Assembly (NCBI RefSeq): GCF_020215705.1
Contig: NZ_JAIWNB010000007.1
Location: 310,001-374,000 of the forward strand
DNA from: Nonomuraea aurantiaca
GTDB taxonomy: Bacteria > Actinomycetota > Actinomycetes > Streptosporangiales > Streptosporangiaceae
Length of the DNA: 64,000 nt
Direction: 5' to 3'
Shown here: piece after piece, positions 25,929 through 34,565 of the stretch
Layout of the letters: the number at the start of each line of letters is the position of its first letter
Numbering within the stretch: the first letter of the stretch is position 1
Program-made: the position numbers and the translations under genes
The notes under the pieces: generated by a model
The model's database searches: none
What the model saw: only the letters and a program-made list of their open reading frames with translations
What the model was told of the DNA's origin: nothing

Positions 25929-26672
25929 ATGGTGAGAATCACGGTGCTGGGCGGCTGCGGGGCATGGCCGGCGGCCGGGCAGGCGTGCAGCGGCTACCTG
26001 GTCGAGCACGACGGTTTCCGGGTGCTGATCGATCCCGGTTACGCCACCCTGCCCAGGCTGTTGATGTCGACGGCCGCCGAGGAGATCGACGCGGTGCTGG
26101 TCACGCATGGCCACCCCGACCACTGCGCCGACCTGAACCCCCTCCTGCGGGCCCGCGCCCTGGGAGACGCGCCGCCGGCCGCGCTGCCGGTGTACGCGCC
26201 GCCTGAGGCCCTCACCGCCGTGCTCGCGCTGGACAAAGCTCGCATGCTGGCCGGCAGCTTCGTGTCGTACGACCTGGCTCCCGGCAAGCCGTACGAGATC
26301 GGGCCCTTCCGCCTGGACACCTGGTCGCTCCCGCACCATGTGCCCAACGCGGGGCTCCGGCTGACCGGTGGCGGCCGGGTGGTCGCGTATACGGGAGACA
26401 CCGGGCCCGCTCCCGAGCTGGCCGAGCTGGCCCGGGACGCCGACGTGCTGCTGGCGGAGGCGACCTATCCCGAACGGGTGCCCGACGAGGACGCCCCCTA
26501 CCTGTCGAGCGCCCTCGACGCGGGTCGTACGGCGGCTCGCGCCGGTGTGGCCCGGCTGGTGCTCACCCACCTGTGGCCTGACACCCCGCCCGAGCCCGCG
26601 CTGGCGGCGGCCGCCAGGACGTATGACGGCGAACTGGCCGTGGCCACGGGCGGCCTCACCCTGGACCTGTGA
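25929..26672 (+). CDS. MBL-fold metallo-hydrolase
   Basis: 247-residue metallo-beta-lactamase fold protein of the RNase Z/arylsulfatase-like group. THGHPDHCADL (HxHxDH) near residue 58, a further His (LPHHVPN) near 137, GDTGPAP (Asp ligand) near 157 and a C-terminal HLW give the usual dinuclear zinc site. Substrate not deducible. ATG 25929; the serine-hydrolase gene ends 22 bp upstream, so the two may be co-transcribed. Confidence 0.9.
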   Translation: MVRITVLGGCGAWPAAGQACSGYLVEHDGFRVLIDPGYATLPRLLMSTAAEEIDAVLVTHGHPDHCADLNPLLRARALGDAPPAALPVYAPPEALTAVLALDKARMLAGSFVSYDLAPGKPYEIGPFRLDTWSLPHHVPNAGLRLTGGGRVVAYTGDTGPAPELAELARDADVLLAEATYPERVPDEDAPYLSSALDAGRTAARAGVARLVLTHLWPDTPPEPALAAAARTYDGELAVATGGLTLDL

Positions 26673-26679
26673 GCGAGCG

Positions 26680-26732
26680 TCAGGCCGCTCGTGGTCACGA
26701 GCTGCCCCACGCTGTCAGGCCGGTCCCGTCAG
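26680..26732. repeat. Decayed duplication of the Nudix gene's 3' end
   Basis: TCAGGCCGCTCG at 26680 and TCAGGCCGGTCC at 26715 are 35 bp apart; the second carries the Nudix stop codon. A weaker example of the tail-duplication pattern. Confidence 0.5.
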
Positions 26733-27170
26733 CTTGGCGATCACCTCGGCCAGCTCGGGCGGCTGGAGTTCGTCCGGCAGCTCGTCGGCGGCGAACCACC
26801 GGTAGCCGAGGTAGGCCCGTGCCTCCTCGTCCGTGAGCTCACCGGGATCCACCTCGGGGGCTTTCCCGGGGAAACAGGCCAGGTAGAACGGCTCGGTCTT
26901 CACATACCGCACACCGAGCCAGGTGAAGTCCCGATGGACGGGCACCCACTGATCACGCACCGCCGACCCCGGCAGGCCGGTCTCCTCGGTCAGCTCCCGG
27001 GCGGCCGCTTCCAGGGGCGTCTCGCCGGGATCGATCCCGCCACCCGGCGGCTCCCAGATCGCCTCACCACTGACGTGGTCATGCCACCGCACGAGCAGCA
27101 CCCGGCCCTCGGCGTCCACGCAGACCACCCGCGCGGCCGGACGGTCGTTGCCGATCTGGTGGGACTCCAT
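26715..27170 (-). CDS. Nudix hydrolase
   Basis: 151-residue Nudix fold protein. The Nudix box GIDPGETPLEAAARELTEETG (about residues 46-66) has the expected G-x5-E-x7-REUxEE spacing with Leu for U. It hydrolyses nucleoside diphosphates linked to another group; the target is not visible. Start ATG 27170 follows GGAGGATCC. Next gene on the strand, DUF47, ends 26 bp upstream. Confidence 0.92.
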   Translation of the reverse strand: MESHQIGNDRPAARVVCVDAEGRVLLVRWHDHVSGEAIWEPPGGGIDPGETPLEAAARELTEETGLPGSAVRDQWVPVHRDFTWLGVRYVKTEPFYLACFPGKAPEVDPGELTDEEARAYLGYRWFAADELPDELQPPELAEVIAKLTGPA

Positions 27171-27196
27171 GGATCCTCCTCACGCCGCTGCCGCGG

Positions 27197-27829
27197 TCAG
27201 CGTTTCATGGAGCCGTCGGCGATGGCGTCGGCGGCCTCGCCGATGGCCATGCCGACGATCTCCAGGCGGCGCACCAGCTCGCGCTGCTTCATCGCGTCGG
27301 AGGTCAGCTCGCCCGAGAAGATGCGGGCGATCTCGTACTGGTACATGCGCCTGATGGACCTGCCGGTCTTCTTCGCCTCCAGCGCGTCATGGAGCACGGC
27401 CGAGGGGCGGGAGGCGAGGTCGCGGACGGCGTTCTCCAGGGCGTCGATGCCCTCGATGACCTGGTCGAGCAGCGGTGCGAAGCGGAGCTGGTCCGGCACC
27501 CGATAGAGGTGCGACTCCCGTACGAAGTCGCGCAGCGAGTCCAGGACGTCGTCGATCGAGCGGGAGAGGCGGTAGAGGTCCTCCCGGTCGATCGGGGTGA
27601 CCAGGGCCGACCTGAGCTCCTCCACCAGGGTGCGCCGCTCCTGGTCGCCGAGGTGCTCGATCACCCTCATCTTCTCGTGCGCGCCCGTCCGGCCCACCTC
27701 CCCGCCGATCATGGCCATCGCCAGCCAGGCGCCCTCCTTGGTCGCCGACAGCTGGCCGAGCAGGGCCTCGGTGAGCGCGCTGTCCATGCGTCCCGACAGC
27801 AGCGCTTGCGCCCGCCGCAGCCGCTTCAT
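27197..27829 (-). CDS. DUF47/PhoU-like phosphate transport accessory protein
   Basis: 210-residue all-helical protein of the DUF47 (PhoU-like) family, with the paired Glu/Asp-rich helices that line up metal sites (EVGRTGAHEKMRVIEHLGDQER, SRSIDDVLDSL). These proteins act with PiT transporters and are thought to gate or sense phosphate uptake. The PiT gene ends 25 bp upstream on the same strand, so the pair is an operon. Confidence 0.9.
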   Translation of the reverse strand: MKRLRRAQALLSGRMDSALTEALLGQLSATKEGAWLAMAMIGGEVGRTGAHEKMRVIEHLGDQERRTLVEELRSALVTPIDREDLYRLSRSIDDVLDSLRDFVRESHLYRVPDQLRFAPLLDQVIEGIDALENAVRDLASRPSAVLHDALEAKKTGRSIRRMYQYEIARIFSGELTSDAMKQRELVRRLEIVGMAIGEAADAIADGSMKR

Positions 27830-27854
27830 AGCGTCTGGGCCCGCCGCGACCGCT

Positions 27855-28808
27855 TCATGCCGTCACCTCCCTCACCGCGTACGACGCGACCGCGGCCACC
27901 AGCGCGCTCATCGGAAGCGTCAGCACCCAGGCGATGACGATCTTGACGGCGGCGTGCCAGCGGACCCGCCCGGCGCCCCGTGCCACTCCGGCGCCGATCA
28001 GCCCGCCGGCGATGGCCTGGGTCATGCTCACCGGCATACCCACGGCCGAGCAGCCGATCACCGCGATGCCGGAGGCCAGTTCGGCCGTTACGCCGTGCAG
28101 GGGACGGAAGACGATGATCTCCCGGCCGAGCGTGCGTCCCGCCTTGGGCAGGCCGTACACGGCGCCGAACCCGAACAGCACCGCCACCAGCGAGGTGTAG
28201 GGGAGCGGCGCGTTCGAGAAGCCCCCGGCGACCATCAGGACGGCCAGCACCTTCTGGCCGTCGTTGGCCGAGTAGGCGATGGTCTGCAGCAGGAAGCCCG
28301 CCCAGTGCCAGCGCGGGAGCCCCCGGCTGGTCGTCACCAGGAGCAGCAGCCGGATCACCACCCAGCCCAGCAGCCCGCCCACGACGGGCGCGGCCAGCGC
28401 GAAGGCCAGCACCTGGGCGACCGACCCGGCCGAGACCGGCAGCCCCCAGCCGAGACCGGCCCCGGTGAGGCCGCCCACGATGGCCAGGGTGAGGCTGGTC
28501 GGGAGGCCTTTCGCGCTCAGCGCCATGACCACGATCAGCGCGGCGACCACCGCGACCGTCATCGCGACCTTCGCGCCCGGCCCCTGGAAGGTGGCCAGCC
28601 GGGTCACGAACGTCCGCGCGACCTGATGGGTCACCAACGGCACCAACGCCATCAGCACCACCAGGGTGACGATGCCGACCGCCGGACGGATCGCGGGCAG
28701 TTTGAGCCCGGTCGCGAGCAGGGCGCCACCGTCGTTCATCCCGGACACGAACGCGAACAGACAGGCGATCGCGATCAGTACGGAAGCATCCAAAGGCGGG
28801 CACTCCAT
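27855..28808 (-). CDS. Inorganic phosphate transporter, PiT family
   Basis: 317-residue integral membrane protein, about ten helices, low-affinity metal-phosphate:H+ symporter type. FVSGMNDGGALLATG near residue 18 is the PiT signature (GxNDxx) of the first repeat and YSANDGQKVLAVLM in the second. The following DUF47 gene completes the usual pair. ATG 28808 taken; the downstream TTG with GGAG is an alternative. Confidence 0.92.
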   Translation of the reverse strand: MECPPLDASVLIAIACLFAFVSGMNDGGALLATGLKLPAIRPAVGIVTLVVLMALVPLVTHQVARTFVTRLATFQGPGAKVAMTVAVVAALIVVMALSAKGLPTSLTLAIVGGLTGAGLGWGLPVSAGSVAQVLAFALAAPVVGGLLGWVVIRLLLLVTTSRGLPRWHWAGFLLQTIAYSANDGQKVLAVLMVAGGFSNAPLPYTSLVAVLFGFGAVYGLPKAGRTLGREIIVFRPLHGVTAELASGIAVIGCSAVGMPVSMTQAIAGGLIGAGVARGAGRVRWHAAVKIVIAWVLTLPMSALVAAVASYAVREVTA

Positions 28809-28953
28809 CCCATTCGGGGCGGTCTAGCGGGAGAGGCGCTCCACGCGCACTGCCCGTCGGCCGTACGGCGATGTGGAGTCCGCCGCTGAGAGGTAGTCTG
28901 CCCAGGTCAACCCGAAGCCACCCGGTGATCTCCTGTCCGCGAGAGTGAAGTTA

Positions 28954-28971
28954 ATGAGCAAGAAAAGATGA
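28954..28971 (+). CDS. Five-codon leader ORF MSKKR overlapping the purU start
   Basis: ATG AGC AAG AAA AGA TGA; its TGA overlaps the purU ATG (28968) as ATGA. GAGAGTGAAG a few bases upstream is a better-placed ribosome-binding site for this ORF than for purU, which has none of its own. A translational-coupling leader is plausible but unproved. Confidence 0.35.
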   Translation: MSKKR

Positions 28972-29819
28972 GCTCTGCCGAATACATCCTGACCCTGTCC
29001 TGCCCCGACCGGCCCGGTGTCGTGGCCGCGGTCTCGGGCCTGCTGGCCGGGCACGGGTGCAACATCATCGAGAGCCAGCAGTTCGGGGACCGGGAGGCGC
29101 AGCGGTTCTTCATGCGGGTCCAGTTCGCGGCGCCGCTGCCGGAGGACGAGCTGCGTGCGGCCTTCGCCGCCCTGGCGCCGGAGTTCGGCATGGAGATCAA
29201 GCTGCGCGACGTGGCCAGGAAGCCGCGGGTGCTCATCATGGTCAGCAAGTTCGACCACTGCCTCAACGATCTGCTCTACCGGGTGCGCGCCAAGGCCCTG
29301 GACATCGAGATCGTCGCCGTCGCGTCCAACCACCCCGACCTGCGGCCCCTGACGCAGTCGTACGGCATCGACTACCACCACCTGCCCGTCACCCCCGAGA
29401 CCAAGCCCCGGCAGGAGGCGGAGGTGCTGGCGCTGGTCGAGCACTACCAGGTGGAGCTGGTGGTGCTGGCGCGCTACATGCAAGTGCTGTCGGAGGACCT
29501 CTGCGAAAAGCTGGCGGGCCGGGCCATCAACATCCACCACTCGTTCCTACCGTCGTTCAAGGGCGCCCGGCCCTACCACCAGGCGCATGACCGGGGCGTC
29601 AAGCTGATCGGCGCGACGGCGCACTATGTCACGTCCAACCTGGACGAGGGGCCGATCATCGAGCAGGAGGTGGCCCGGGTCAACCACAGCCACTCCCCGG
29701 CGGACCTGGTGGCGATCGGGCGGGACGTCGAGTGCGTGGCGCTGGCCAGGGCCGTGAAGTGGCACGCCGAGCAGCGGGTGCTGCTCGACGGCCACCGGAC
29801 GGTCATCTTCCCCCGCTGA
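28968..29819 (+). CDS. purU: Formyltetrahydrofolate deformylase
   Basis: 283 residues; hydrolyses 10-formyl-THF to formate and THF, supplying formate and balancing one-carbon pools. An N-terminal ACT domain (YILTLSCPDRPGVVAAVSGLLAGHGCNI) is followed by the formyltransferase domain with NIHHSFLPSFKGARPYHQA and GATAHYVTSNLDEGPIIEQ, which contain the catalytic His and Asp. Full family length. ATG 28968 has only a weak ribosome-binding site, explained perhaps by the overlapping five-codon ORF. Confidence 0.96.
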   Translation: MSSAEYILTLSCPDRPGVVAAVSGLLAGHGCNIIESQQFGDREAQRFFMRVQFAAPLPEDELRAAFAALAPEFGMEIKLRDVARKPRVLIMVSKFDHCLNDLLYRVRAKALDIEIVAVASNHPDLRPLTQSYGIDYHHLPVTPETKPRQEAEVLALVEHYQVELVVLARYMQVLSEDLCEKLAGRAINIHHSFLPSFKGARPYHQAHDRGVKLIGATAHYVTSNLDEGPIIEQEVARVNHSHSPADLVAIGRDVECVALARAVKWHAEQRVLLDGHRTVIFPR

Positions 29820-29833
29820 CGGGCTGCTCCTGG

Positions 29834-31897
29834 CTAGAGGCCGGTGTGCCGGGCCAGGAACGTCAGCGTGTCGGCCGACAGATCGACCGACCTGCTGACC
29901 GAACGGGCGCCATGGCCCACCTCGGTCTCGTTGCGCAGCACGATCGGCCCCTCGCCCGTGGACGCGTGCTGCAGCGCCGCGCACATCTTCCACGCGTGCA
30001 GCGGGTGCACGCGCGTGTCCGACTGGAAGACCGTGAACAGCGTCGCGGGGTACGCCACGCCCTCGCGAACCTGGTGATACGGCGAATAGCTCGACAACCA
30101 GCCGAACCCCTCGGGATCGGCGGCGGAGCCGTACTCGACGTTCCAGGTAGCCCCCAGCCCGAACTGCTCGTAACGGATCATGTCGAGCAGCGGGGCGGAG
30201 CAGGCGACGGCCGCGTACAGCTCGGGACGCTGCGTCAGCGCCGCACCCACCAGCAGCCCGCCGTTGGAGCCGCCGGAGATCGCCAGCTGCTCGGACGTCG
30301 TCACGCCGGTCGCGATGAGGTGCTCGGCCGCAGCGTGGAAGTCGTCGAAGACGTTCTGCTTGTTGCCGAGCATGCCGGCGCGGTGCCAGTCCTCGCCCTC
30401 CTCGCCGCCGCCGCGCAGGTTGGCGATCGCGTAGACGCCGCCCGCCTCCACCCAGGCGAGCACCGAGGCGGAGTAGCCGGGGGTCATCGACAGTCCGAAG
30501 CCGCCGTAGCCGTACAGGATGGTCGGACGCGGCCCGTCGCCGTCGACCGGCGAGATGACCAGCATGCGGACGTCCGTGCCGTCCTTGGACCGGTAGACGA
30601 CCTGGGACGTGCGCACCGGCGGCACGTCCACCACGCCCGGCGAGGCGGCCCAGAGCGTGGTCTCGCCGGTCCTGGCGTCGTAGCGCTGGATGGTCGGCGG
30701 CGTGGTGTTGTCGGTGTAGCCGAACCACGCCTCGTAGCCGCCCTCGGGACGCTCGGCTATGCCGCCGATCGAGCCGAGGCCGGGGGCCGGCACCTCGCCG
30801 ATCCGCTCGCCGGTGGCCAGGTCGTGCACCGTGATCTCACTGATCGCGTGGCGGGTCCAGCTCACCAGCATGACCGGGCGCTCCAGGGCGTCGAGGATCG
30901 CGAAGTCGGACAGCACCGCTTCGGAGTCCTCCGGGATCAGGTCGCGCCAGTTGTCGAAGCCGGGCGTCTCCGGGTCGGTGACGCAGATCCGGGTGCGCGG
31001 TGCGTCGCGGTCGGTGTGGATGTACAGCCTGCCGTCGCGGCCGTACCAGAATCCCGTCTGGGCGTCCACGCCCTCCTGCACGACCTGGAGGTCGGGCCCG
31101 TCGGGCGGGGAGGTGGTCAGGTCGGCCACCCACAGGTCGTTGCGCGGCGCCGTGCCCTCGCTGGCGGAGATCTGGAGCCAGCGGCCGTCACGCGAGACCG
31201 AGACGCCGTAGTAGTTGGTCATCTTCAGGCCCTCGCCGAAGATCATCACGTCGTCCTCGGTGGACGTGCCGACGCGGTGCAGGTAGACGCGGCGGTGGAA
31301 CTGCGACTCGCTCTCCGGCAGCTCCGTGCTCGGCAGCCGGCGTACGTAGTAGAACGCCTCGCCGCCGGGCAGCCACGCGATGGGGGAGTAGCGGCACCGA
31401 TCGATCGGGCCCTCGACCCGGGCACCGGTGGCCACGTCCATGACGTAGAGGACCGACTCCTCGTTGCCGCCCACCGAGATCTGGTAGGCGAGCAGGCGGC
31501 CCTCCTTGTCGGGCTGGACGGCGTCGAGCGTGGTCAGGCCCGACGGGTCGATGGCCATGGGGTCGATCAGGACCCGCTCGGTGCCGCCGGCCCCGTCGTC
31601 CTCGGCCACGTAGTAGACCGCGTGCTCCTGGTCCGGCGTGCGGCGGCTGAAGAAGTGGCGGTCGCCGCGCCACACGGGCACCCCCACGGAGCCGGACCTG
31701 AGCAGCTCGGCGATGCGGTCCCCGAACCGCTGCGGCTTGCTCTGCCGCTTGAACAGGTCGGCCTGCGCGAGCAGCCATCCCTGCGTCTCCGGGCTGTCGG
31801 GGTCCTCAAGCCAGCGATAGGGGTCCGCGACGGGAGTGTCGTGCAAAATCTCGGCGCTTTCCTCGCGGCGTGCTGTGGGGTAGGGCTCTCGCGTCAT
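29834..31897 (-). CDS. Prolyl oligopeptidase family serine peptidase
   Basis: 687-residue S9A-type enzyme: an N-terminal seven-bladed propeller (residues about 70-400) and a C-terminal alpha/beta hydrolase. The catalytic Ser lies in ISGGSNGGLL near residue 530, Asp in FQSDTRVHP and His in VGHGAR. No signal peptide, so cytoplasmic cleavage of short proline-containing peptides is expected. Convergent with purU; ATG 31897. Confidence 0.95.
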   Translation of the reverse strand: MTREPYPTARREESAEILHDTPVADPYRWLEDPDSPETQGWLLAQADLFKRQSKPQRFGDRIAELLRSGSVGVPVWRGDRHFFSRRTPDQEHAVYYVAEDDGAGGTERVLIDPMAIDPSGLTTLDAVQPDKEGRLLAYQISVGGNEESVLYVMDVATGARVEGPIDRCRYSPIAWLPGGEAFYYVRRLPSTELPESESQFHRRVYLHRVGTSTEDDVMIFGEGLKMTNYYGVSVSRDGRWLQISASEGTAPRNDLWVADLTTSPPDGPDLQVVQEGVDAQTGFWYGRDGRLYIHTDRDAPRTRICVTDPETPGFDNWRDLIPEDSEAVLSDFAILDALERPVMLVSWTRHAISEITVHDLATGERIGEVPAPGLGSIGGIAERPEGGYEAWFGYTDNTTPPTIQRYDARTGETTLWAASPGVVDVPPVRTSQVVYRSKDGTDVRMLVISPVDGDGPRPTILYGYGGFGLSMTPGYSASVLAWVEAGGVYAIANLRGGGEEGEDWHRAGMLGNKQNVFDDFHAAAEHLIATGVTTSEQLAISGGSNGGLLVGAALTQRPELYAAVACSAPLLDMIRYEQFGLGATWNVEYGSAADPEGFGWLSSYSPYHQVREGVAYPATLFTVFQSDTRVHPLHAWKMCAALQHASTGEGPIVLRNETEVGHGARSVSRSVDLSADTLTFLARHTGL

Positions 31898-32122
31898 GCC
31901 CGAACCCTACTGCCAAGCAGGGCGCGTAAAGCCCTGGTGAAGTGGGCATAAAACGTACCGTGCGTCCCTCTGGTCATTCCGGCTGGGGGTTATGGGGTGG
32001 CGGGGAGCACGCGGTAAACGTCAGACTTGGTGACAGGACGGTGCCGTGGTGACCATCCGCTGGACCGTCCGGCGGAGGTCCACGTGACGGAAGCACCAGT
32101 GCCCCAGGAGGGGCCGACAGCC

Positions 32123-32144
32123 GGGACATGCCACGGCATGTCCC
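32123..32144. promoter_or_regulatory. Perfect 10-bp inverted repeat before the HNH gene
   Basis: Arms GGGACATGCC (32123-32132) and GGCATGTCCC (32135-32144) with AC between them, ending 31 bp before the HNH start codon. A dyad this size and position looks like an operator, or a leader hairpin in the mRNA. Confidence 0.65.
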
Positions 32145-32175
32145 CCTTGATACCCATGCAGCAGGGAGAGGCCCG

Positions 32176-32685
32176 ATGACGCGCCAAGTCCTGCTGCTCA
32201 ACGCTACTTACGAGCCACTCACCACGCTGTCGCTGCATCGAGCCATCGTGCTCGTGCTGCGGGAGAAGGCCGACATCGTCCACCGTGACGGCGGGGGCGC
32301 GGTCCTGCGCTCCGCGACGTGCACGCTGGAGGTGCCCTCGGTGGTCCGGCTGCGCAGATACGTCCGTATTCCCTACCGGTCTCGCATCCCCCTGACCAGG
32401 GCCGCGCTCATGCGGCGCGACGATTACCGCTGTGCCTACTGCGGCCTGCGGGCCGAGACCATCGATCATGTCATCCCCCGGTCCAGGGGTGGCGCCCACA
32501 CCTGGGAGAACTGCGTCGCCTCGTGCACGCCGTGCAACCACAGGAAGGCCGACAAGTTCCTGGAGGAGCTGGGGTGGACGCTGCGCGTCGCCCCGGCGGT
32601 GCCACGGGGCGCTCACTGGCGGCTCATCGGCGCCTCGCTCGTCGGCGATCCCCAGTGGGCGCCCTACCTGGAAGCGGCAGCCTGA
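32176..32685 (+). CDS. HNH endonuclease family protein
   Basis: 169 residues. The HNH beta-beta-alpha-metal core is clear: RCAYCG, then TIDHVIPRSRGG, NCVASCTPCNHRKADK, with two CxxC pairs holding a structural zinc and His as catalytic base. The N-terminal RQVLLLNATYEPLTTLSLHRAI is typical of the actinobacterial single-domain group. Cellular role unknown; the family is widespread and not tied to mobile DNA here. ATG 32176 follows GGGAGAGG. Confidence 0.93.
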   Translation: MTRQVLLLNATYEPLTTLSLHRAIVLVLREKADIVHRDGGGAVLRSATCTLEVPSVVRLRRYVRIPYRSRIPLTRAALMRRDDYRCAYCGLRAETIDHVIPRSRGGAHTWENCVASCTPCNHRKADKFLEELGWTLRVAPAVPRGAHWRLIGASLVGDPQWAPYLEAAA

Positions 32686-32691
32686 CCTTCG

Positions 32692-32716
32692 GGCCCGGAT
32701 CCCTGGGATCCGGGCC
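32692..32716 (+). terminator. Hairpin after the HNH gene
   Basis: GGCCCGGATCC and GGATCCGGGCC form an 11-bp perfect stem with a CTG loop, directly after the stop codon. No T run. Confidence 0.6.
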
Positions 32717-32763
32717 TGAAATGTCTTTGTCGTGCTTCACGGCTCCTGGCAGGATTCCAGGGC

Positions 32764-33573
32764 ATGTGGACCTTCACCACCGACGTGGAGGAGTACGCGA
32801 CCGCCGCCGAGGCGTTCCTGCTCGCCGACCCCGTGGGCAACACGGTGCCGCTGACGGTGCTGGCCAACATTCGCGCCGGGATGCCGGCCGATGACGCCTC
32901 CTTCGGCTGGTGGACCCGCGACGGCGAGGTCCGGGGGGCGGCCTTCCGCACGCCGCCGAACCCGATCGCCCTGGCCCGCATGCCGGTCGCGTCCATCGCG
33001 TCGCTGGTCACGGCGTGGCGGGGCGAGATCACGGAGGTCCTGGGCCCGCAGGAGCTGACCGGCGCGCTCGCCGAGGTGCTCGGCGAACCCCGCTCCGTGT
33101 TGTCGGAGCGCCTCTACCGCCTCGGCACCCTGATCGTCCCCGGCACGGCGGGCCACGGCCGCCTGGCGGGTGTCGCCGACTTTCCCCTGCTGGTCGCCTG
33201 GTTCCAGGCGTTCGGCGAGGAAGTGGGTCTGGGCGTGGGCGGGGATCCCGTTCAGCAGGTGGAGCACCGGCTGGCCGGGCGGCAGCTGTTCCTGTGGGAG
33301 GCGGACGGGGTCCCGGTGTCGATGGCCGCCCTGTCGCCCGCGGCGGGCGGGGTCTGCCGTATCGGGCCGGTGTACACGCCGCCGTCCTGTCGCCGGCGGG
33401 GGTACGGCGCCGCGGTCACCGCGTTCGCCAGCCGGGTCGCGGTGGAGACGCGGTGTGAGCAGGTGGTGCTCTTCGCCGACCTGGCCAACCCGACGAGCAA
33501 CGCCGTCTATCGGTCGATCGGCTACGAGCCCGTCTACGACTACGCCCAGGTGACCTTCGGATCTTTGCCGTAG
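32764..33573 (+). CDS. GNAT-family acetyltransferase, two-part
   Basis: 269 residues. The C-terminal half is a GNAT domain with IGPVYTPPSCRRRGYGAAVTAF (acetyl-CoA loop) and NPTSNAVYRSIGYEPV. The N-terminal half is a degenerate repeat of the fold, as in other long GNAT proteins. Acceptor unknown. ATG 32764 follows a CAGGATTCCAGGG region. Confidence 0.88.
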   Translation: MWTFTTDVEEYATAAEAFLLADPVGNTVPLTVLANIRAGMPADDASFGWWTRDGEVRGAAFRTPPNPIALARMPVASIASLVTAWRGEITEVLGPQELTGALAEVLGEPRSVLSERLYRLGTLIVPGTAGHGRLAGVADFPLLVAWFQAFGEEVGLGVGGDPVQQVEHRLAGRQLFLWEADGVPVSMAALSPAAGGVCRIGPVYTPPSCRRRGYGAAVTAFASRVAVETRCEQVVLFADLANPTSNAVYRSIGYEPVYDYAQVTFGSLP

Positions 33574-33598
33574 CCTTGTTTGCCGTAGTCTTGGGGGC

Positions 33599-33796
33599 AT
33601 GCCGCGCTATGACTTTCGCTGCCGTGCCTGCGGGTCGACCTTCGAGGTGACCCGTCCGATGGCCGCCTCCGACGAGGCGGCCGCGTGCCCCGAGGGGCAC
33701 GACGACACCGTCAGGTTGCTCTCCACGGTCGCGATGACCGGCGGCGCCGCCGCCCCGCCCTCGGGTGGCTGCTGCGGCGGGGGTTGCTGCGGCTGA
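33599..33796 (+). CDS. FmdB-type zinc ribbon protein
   Basis: 65 residues. PRYDFRCRACGSTFEVTRPMA opens like FmdB regulators and has the first CxxC (residues 8-11); the second pair is a single Cys (30) plus His (33) in ACPEGH. The protein ends GGCCGGGCCG, with four more cysteines in pairs, which is not part of the usual family and could bind metal. ATG 33599. Confidence 0.85.
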   Translation: MPRYDFRCRACGSTFEVTRPMAASDEAAACPEGHDDTVRLLSTVAMTGGAAAPPSGGCCGGGCCG

Positions 33797-33872
33797 CGCC
33801 CGGATCCACCGGCCACCCAAGCCTGACCCGCCGCGCCTACGGCTGGGCGCGACGGGTGGGGCAGGGCACTCC

Positions 33873-34367
33873 TTAGGCGGCGCGGGCCCGCTTGCGTCGC
33901 TGGAACGGCAGGAACCGGTCGGCCAGGTGCGGCCGGGACGGGGTCAGCGTCGGCTCGACCGCGAGAATCCGGTCGAACCGGAACGCCCGGATGGCCCGCC
34001 GCATCCGGCAGACCCCGACGAGATACCAGTATTCGCGATGCACCAGACACGTCACCGGCTCGACATCCCGAGCCGTGACATGCCCTGAGGCATCCCGATA
34101 GTGCAGACGAATCATCAGCCTGCTGGTGATGGCGTCCGCGATGAGCCTGGCCCGCGACGCGATGTCCAGGGGCAGCGGCTCGGTGAGCGTCGTGAGGGTG
34201 GTGGCGATGACATCGTCGTCGAGCTCCAGATGCTCGAGCGCGTGTTGCAGACCGCGCCTGGCGGTGACAGCCTGCGGACCGGACCCCAGATGAGCGAGGG
34301 ACAGGGCGAGGGCAGCGATCTCGGCGGTGGTCAGCGGGCGAGTGTGGGAGTTCACGCCTGTAGCCAT
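33873..34367 (-). CDS. Standalone WYL-domain protein
   Basis: 164 residues. After a helical first half, the WYL core is visible (MIRLHYRDASGHVTARDVEPVTCLVHREYWYLVGVCRMRRAIRAFRFDRI in pieces, about residues 85-140), followed by a short basic tail. WYL regulators normally carry an N-terminal winged helix and are about 320 residues; this one has neither the DNA-binding part nor the WCX extension. It may act with a partner or sense a nucleic-acid or nucleotide ligand alone. ATG 34367; the open frame further upstream is not family-like. Confidence 0.8.
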   Translation of the reverse strand: MATGVNSHTRPLTTAEIAALALSLAHLGSGPQAVTARRGLQHALEHLELDDDVIATTLTTLTEPLPLDIASRARLIADAITSRLMIRLHYRDASGHVTARDVEPVTCLVHREYWYLVGVCRMRRAIRAFRFDRILAVEPTLTPSRPHLADRFLPFQRRKRARAA

Positions 34368-34493
34368 ACCCCCACAATAGAGACGACCACCGACAGTTTT
34401 CGAAAGCCTGTACGGCTGGTAAGCACCCTGTATCGCACGAATAAGGCCCGGAACCCGCCACGTCACCACTGACGCAACCCGCACGCCATCACG

Positions 34494-34535
34494 GACGGAA
34501 GCCATGGCCGACGACTGACGGAAGCCATGGCCGAC
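34494..34535. repeat. 19-bp direct repeat, 23-bp period
   Basis: GACGGAAGCCATGGCCGAC occurs at 34494 and 34517, identical in both copies. Confidence 0.85.
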
Positions 34536-34565
34536 AAGACGCGCGTCACGGCGCTCAGCCGGTGA

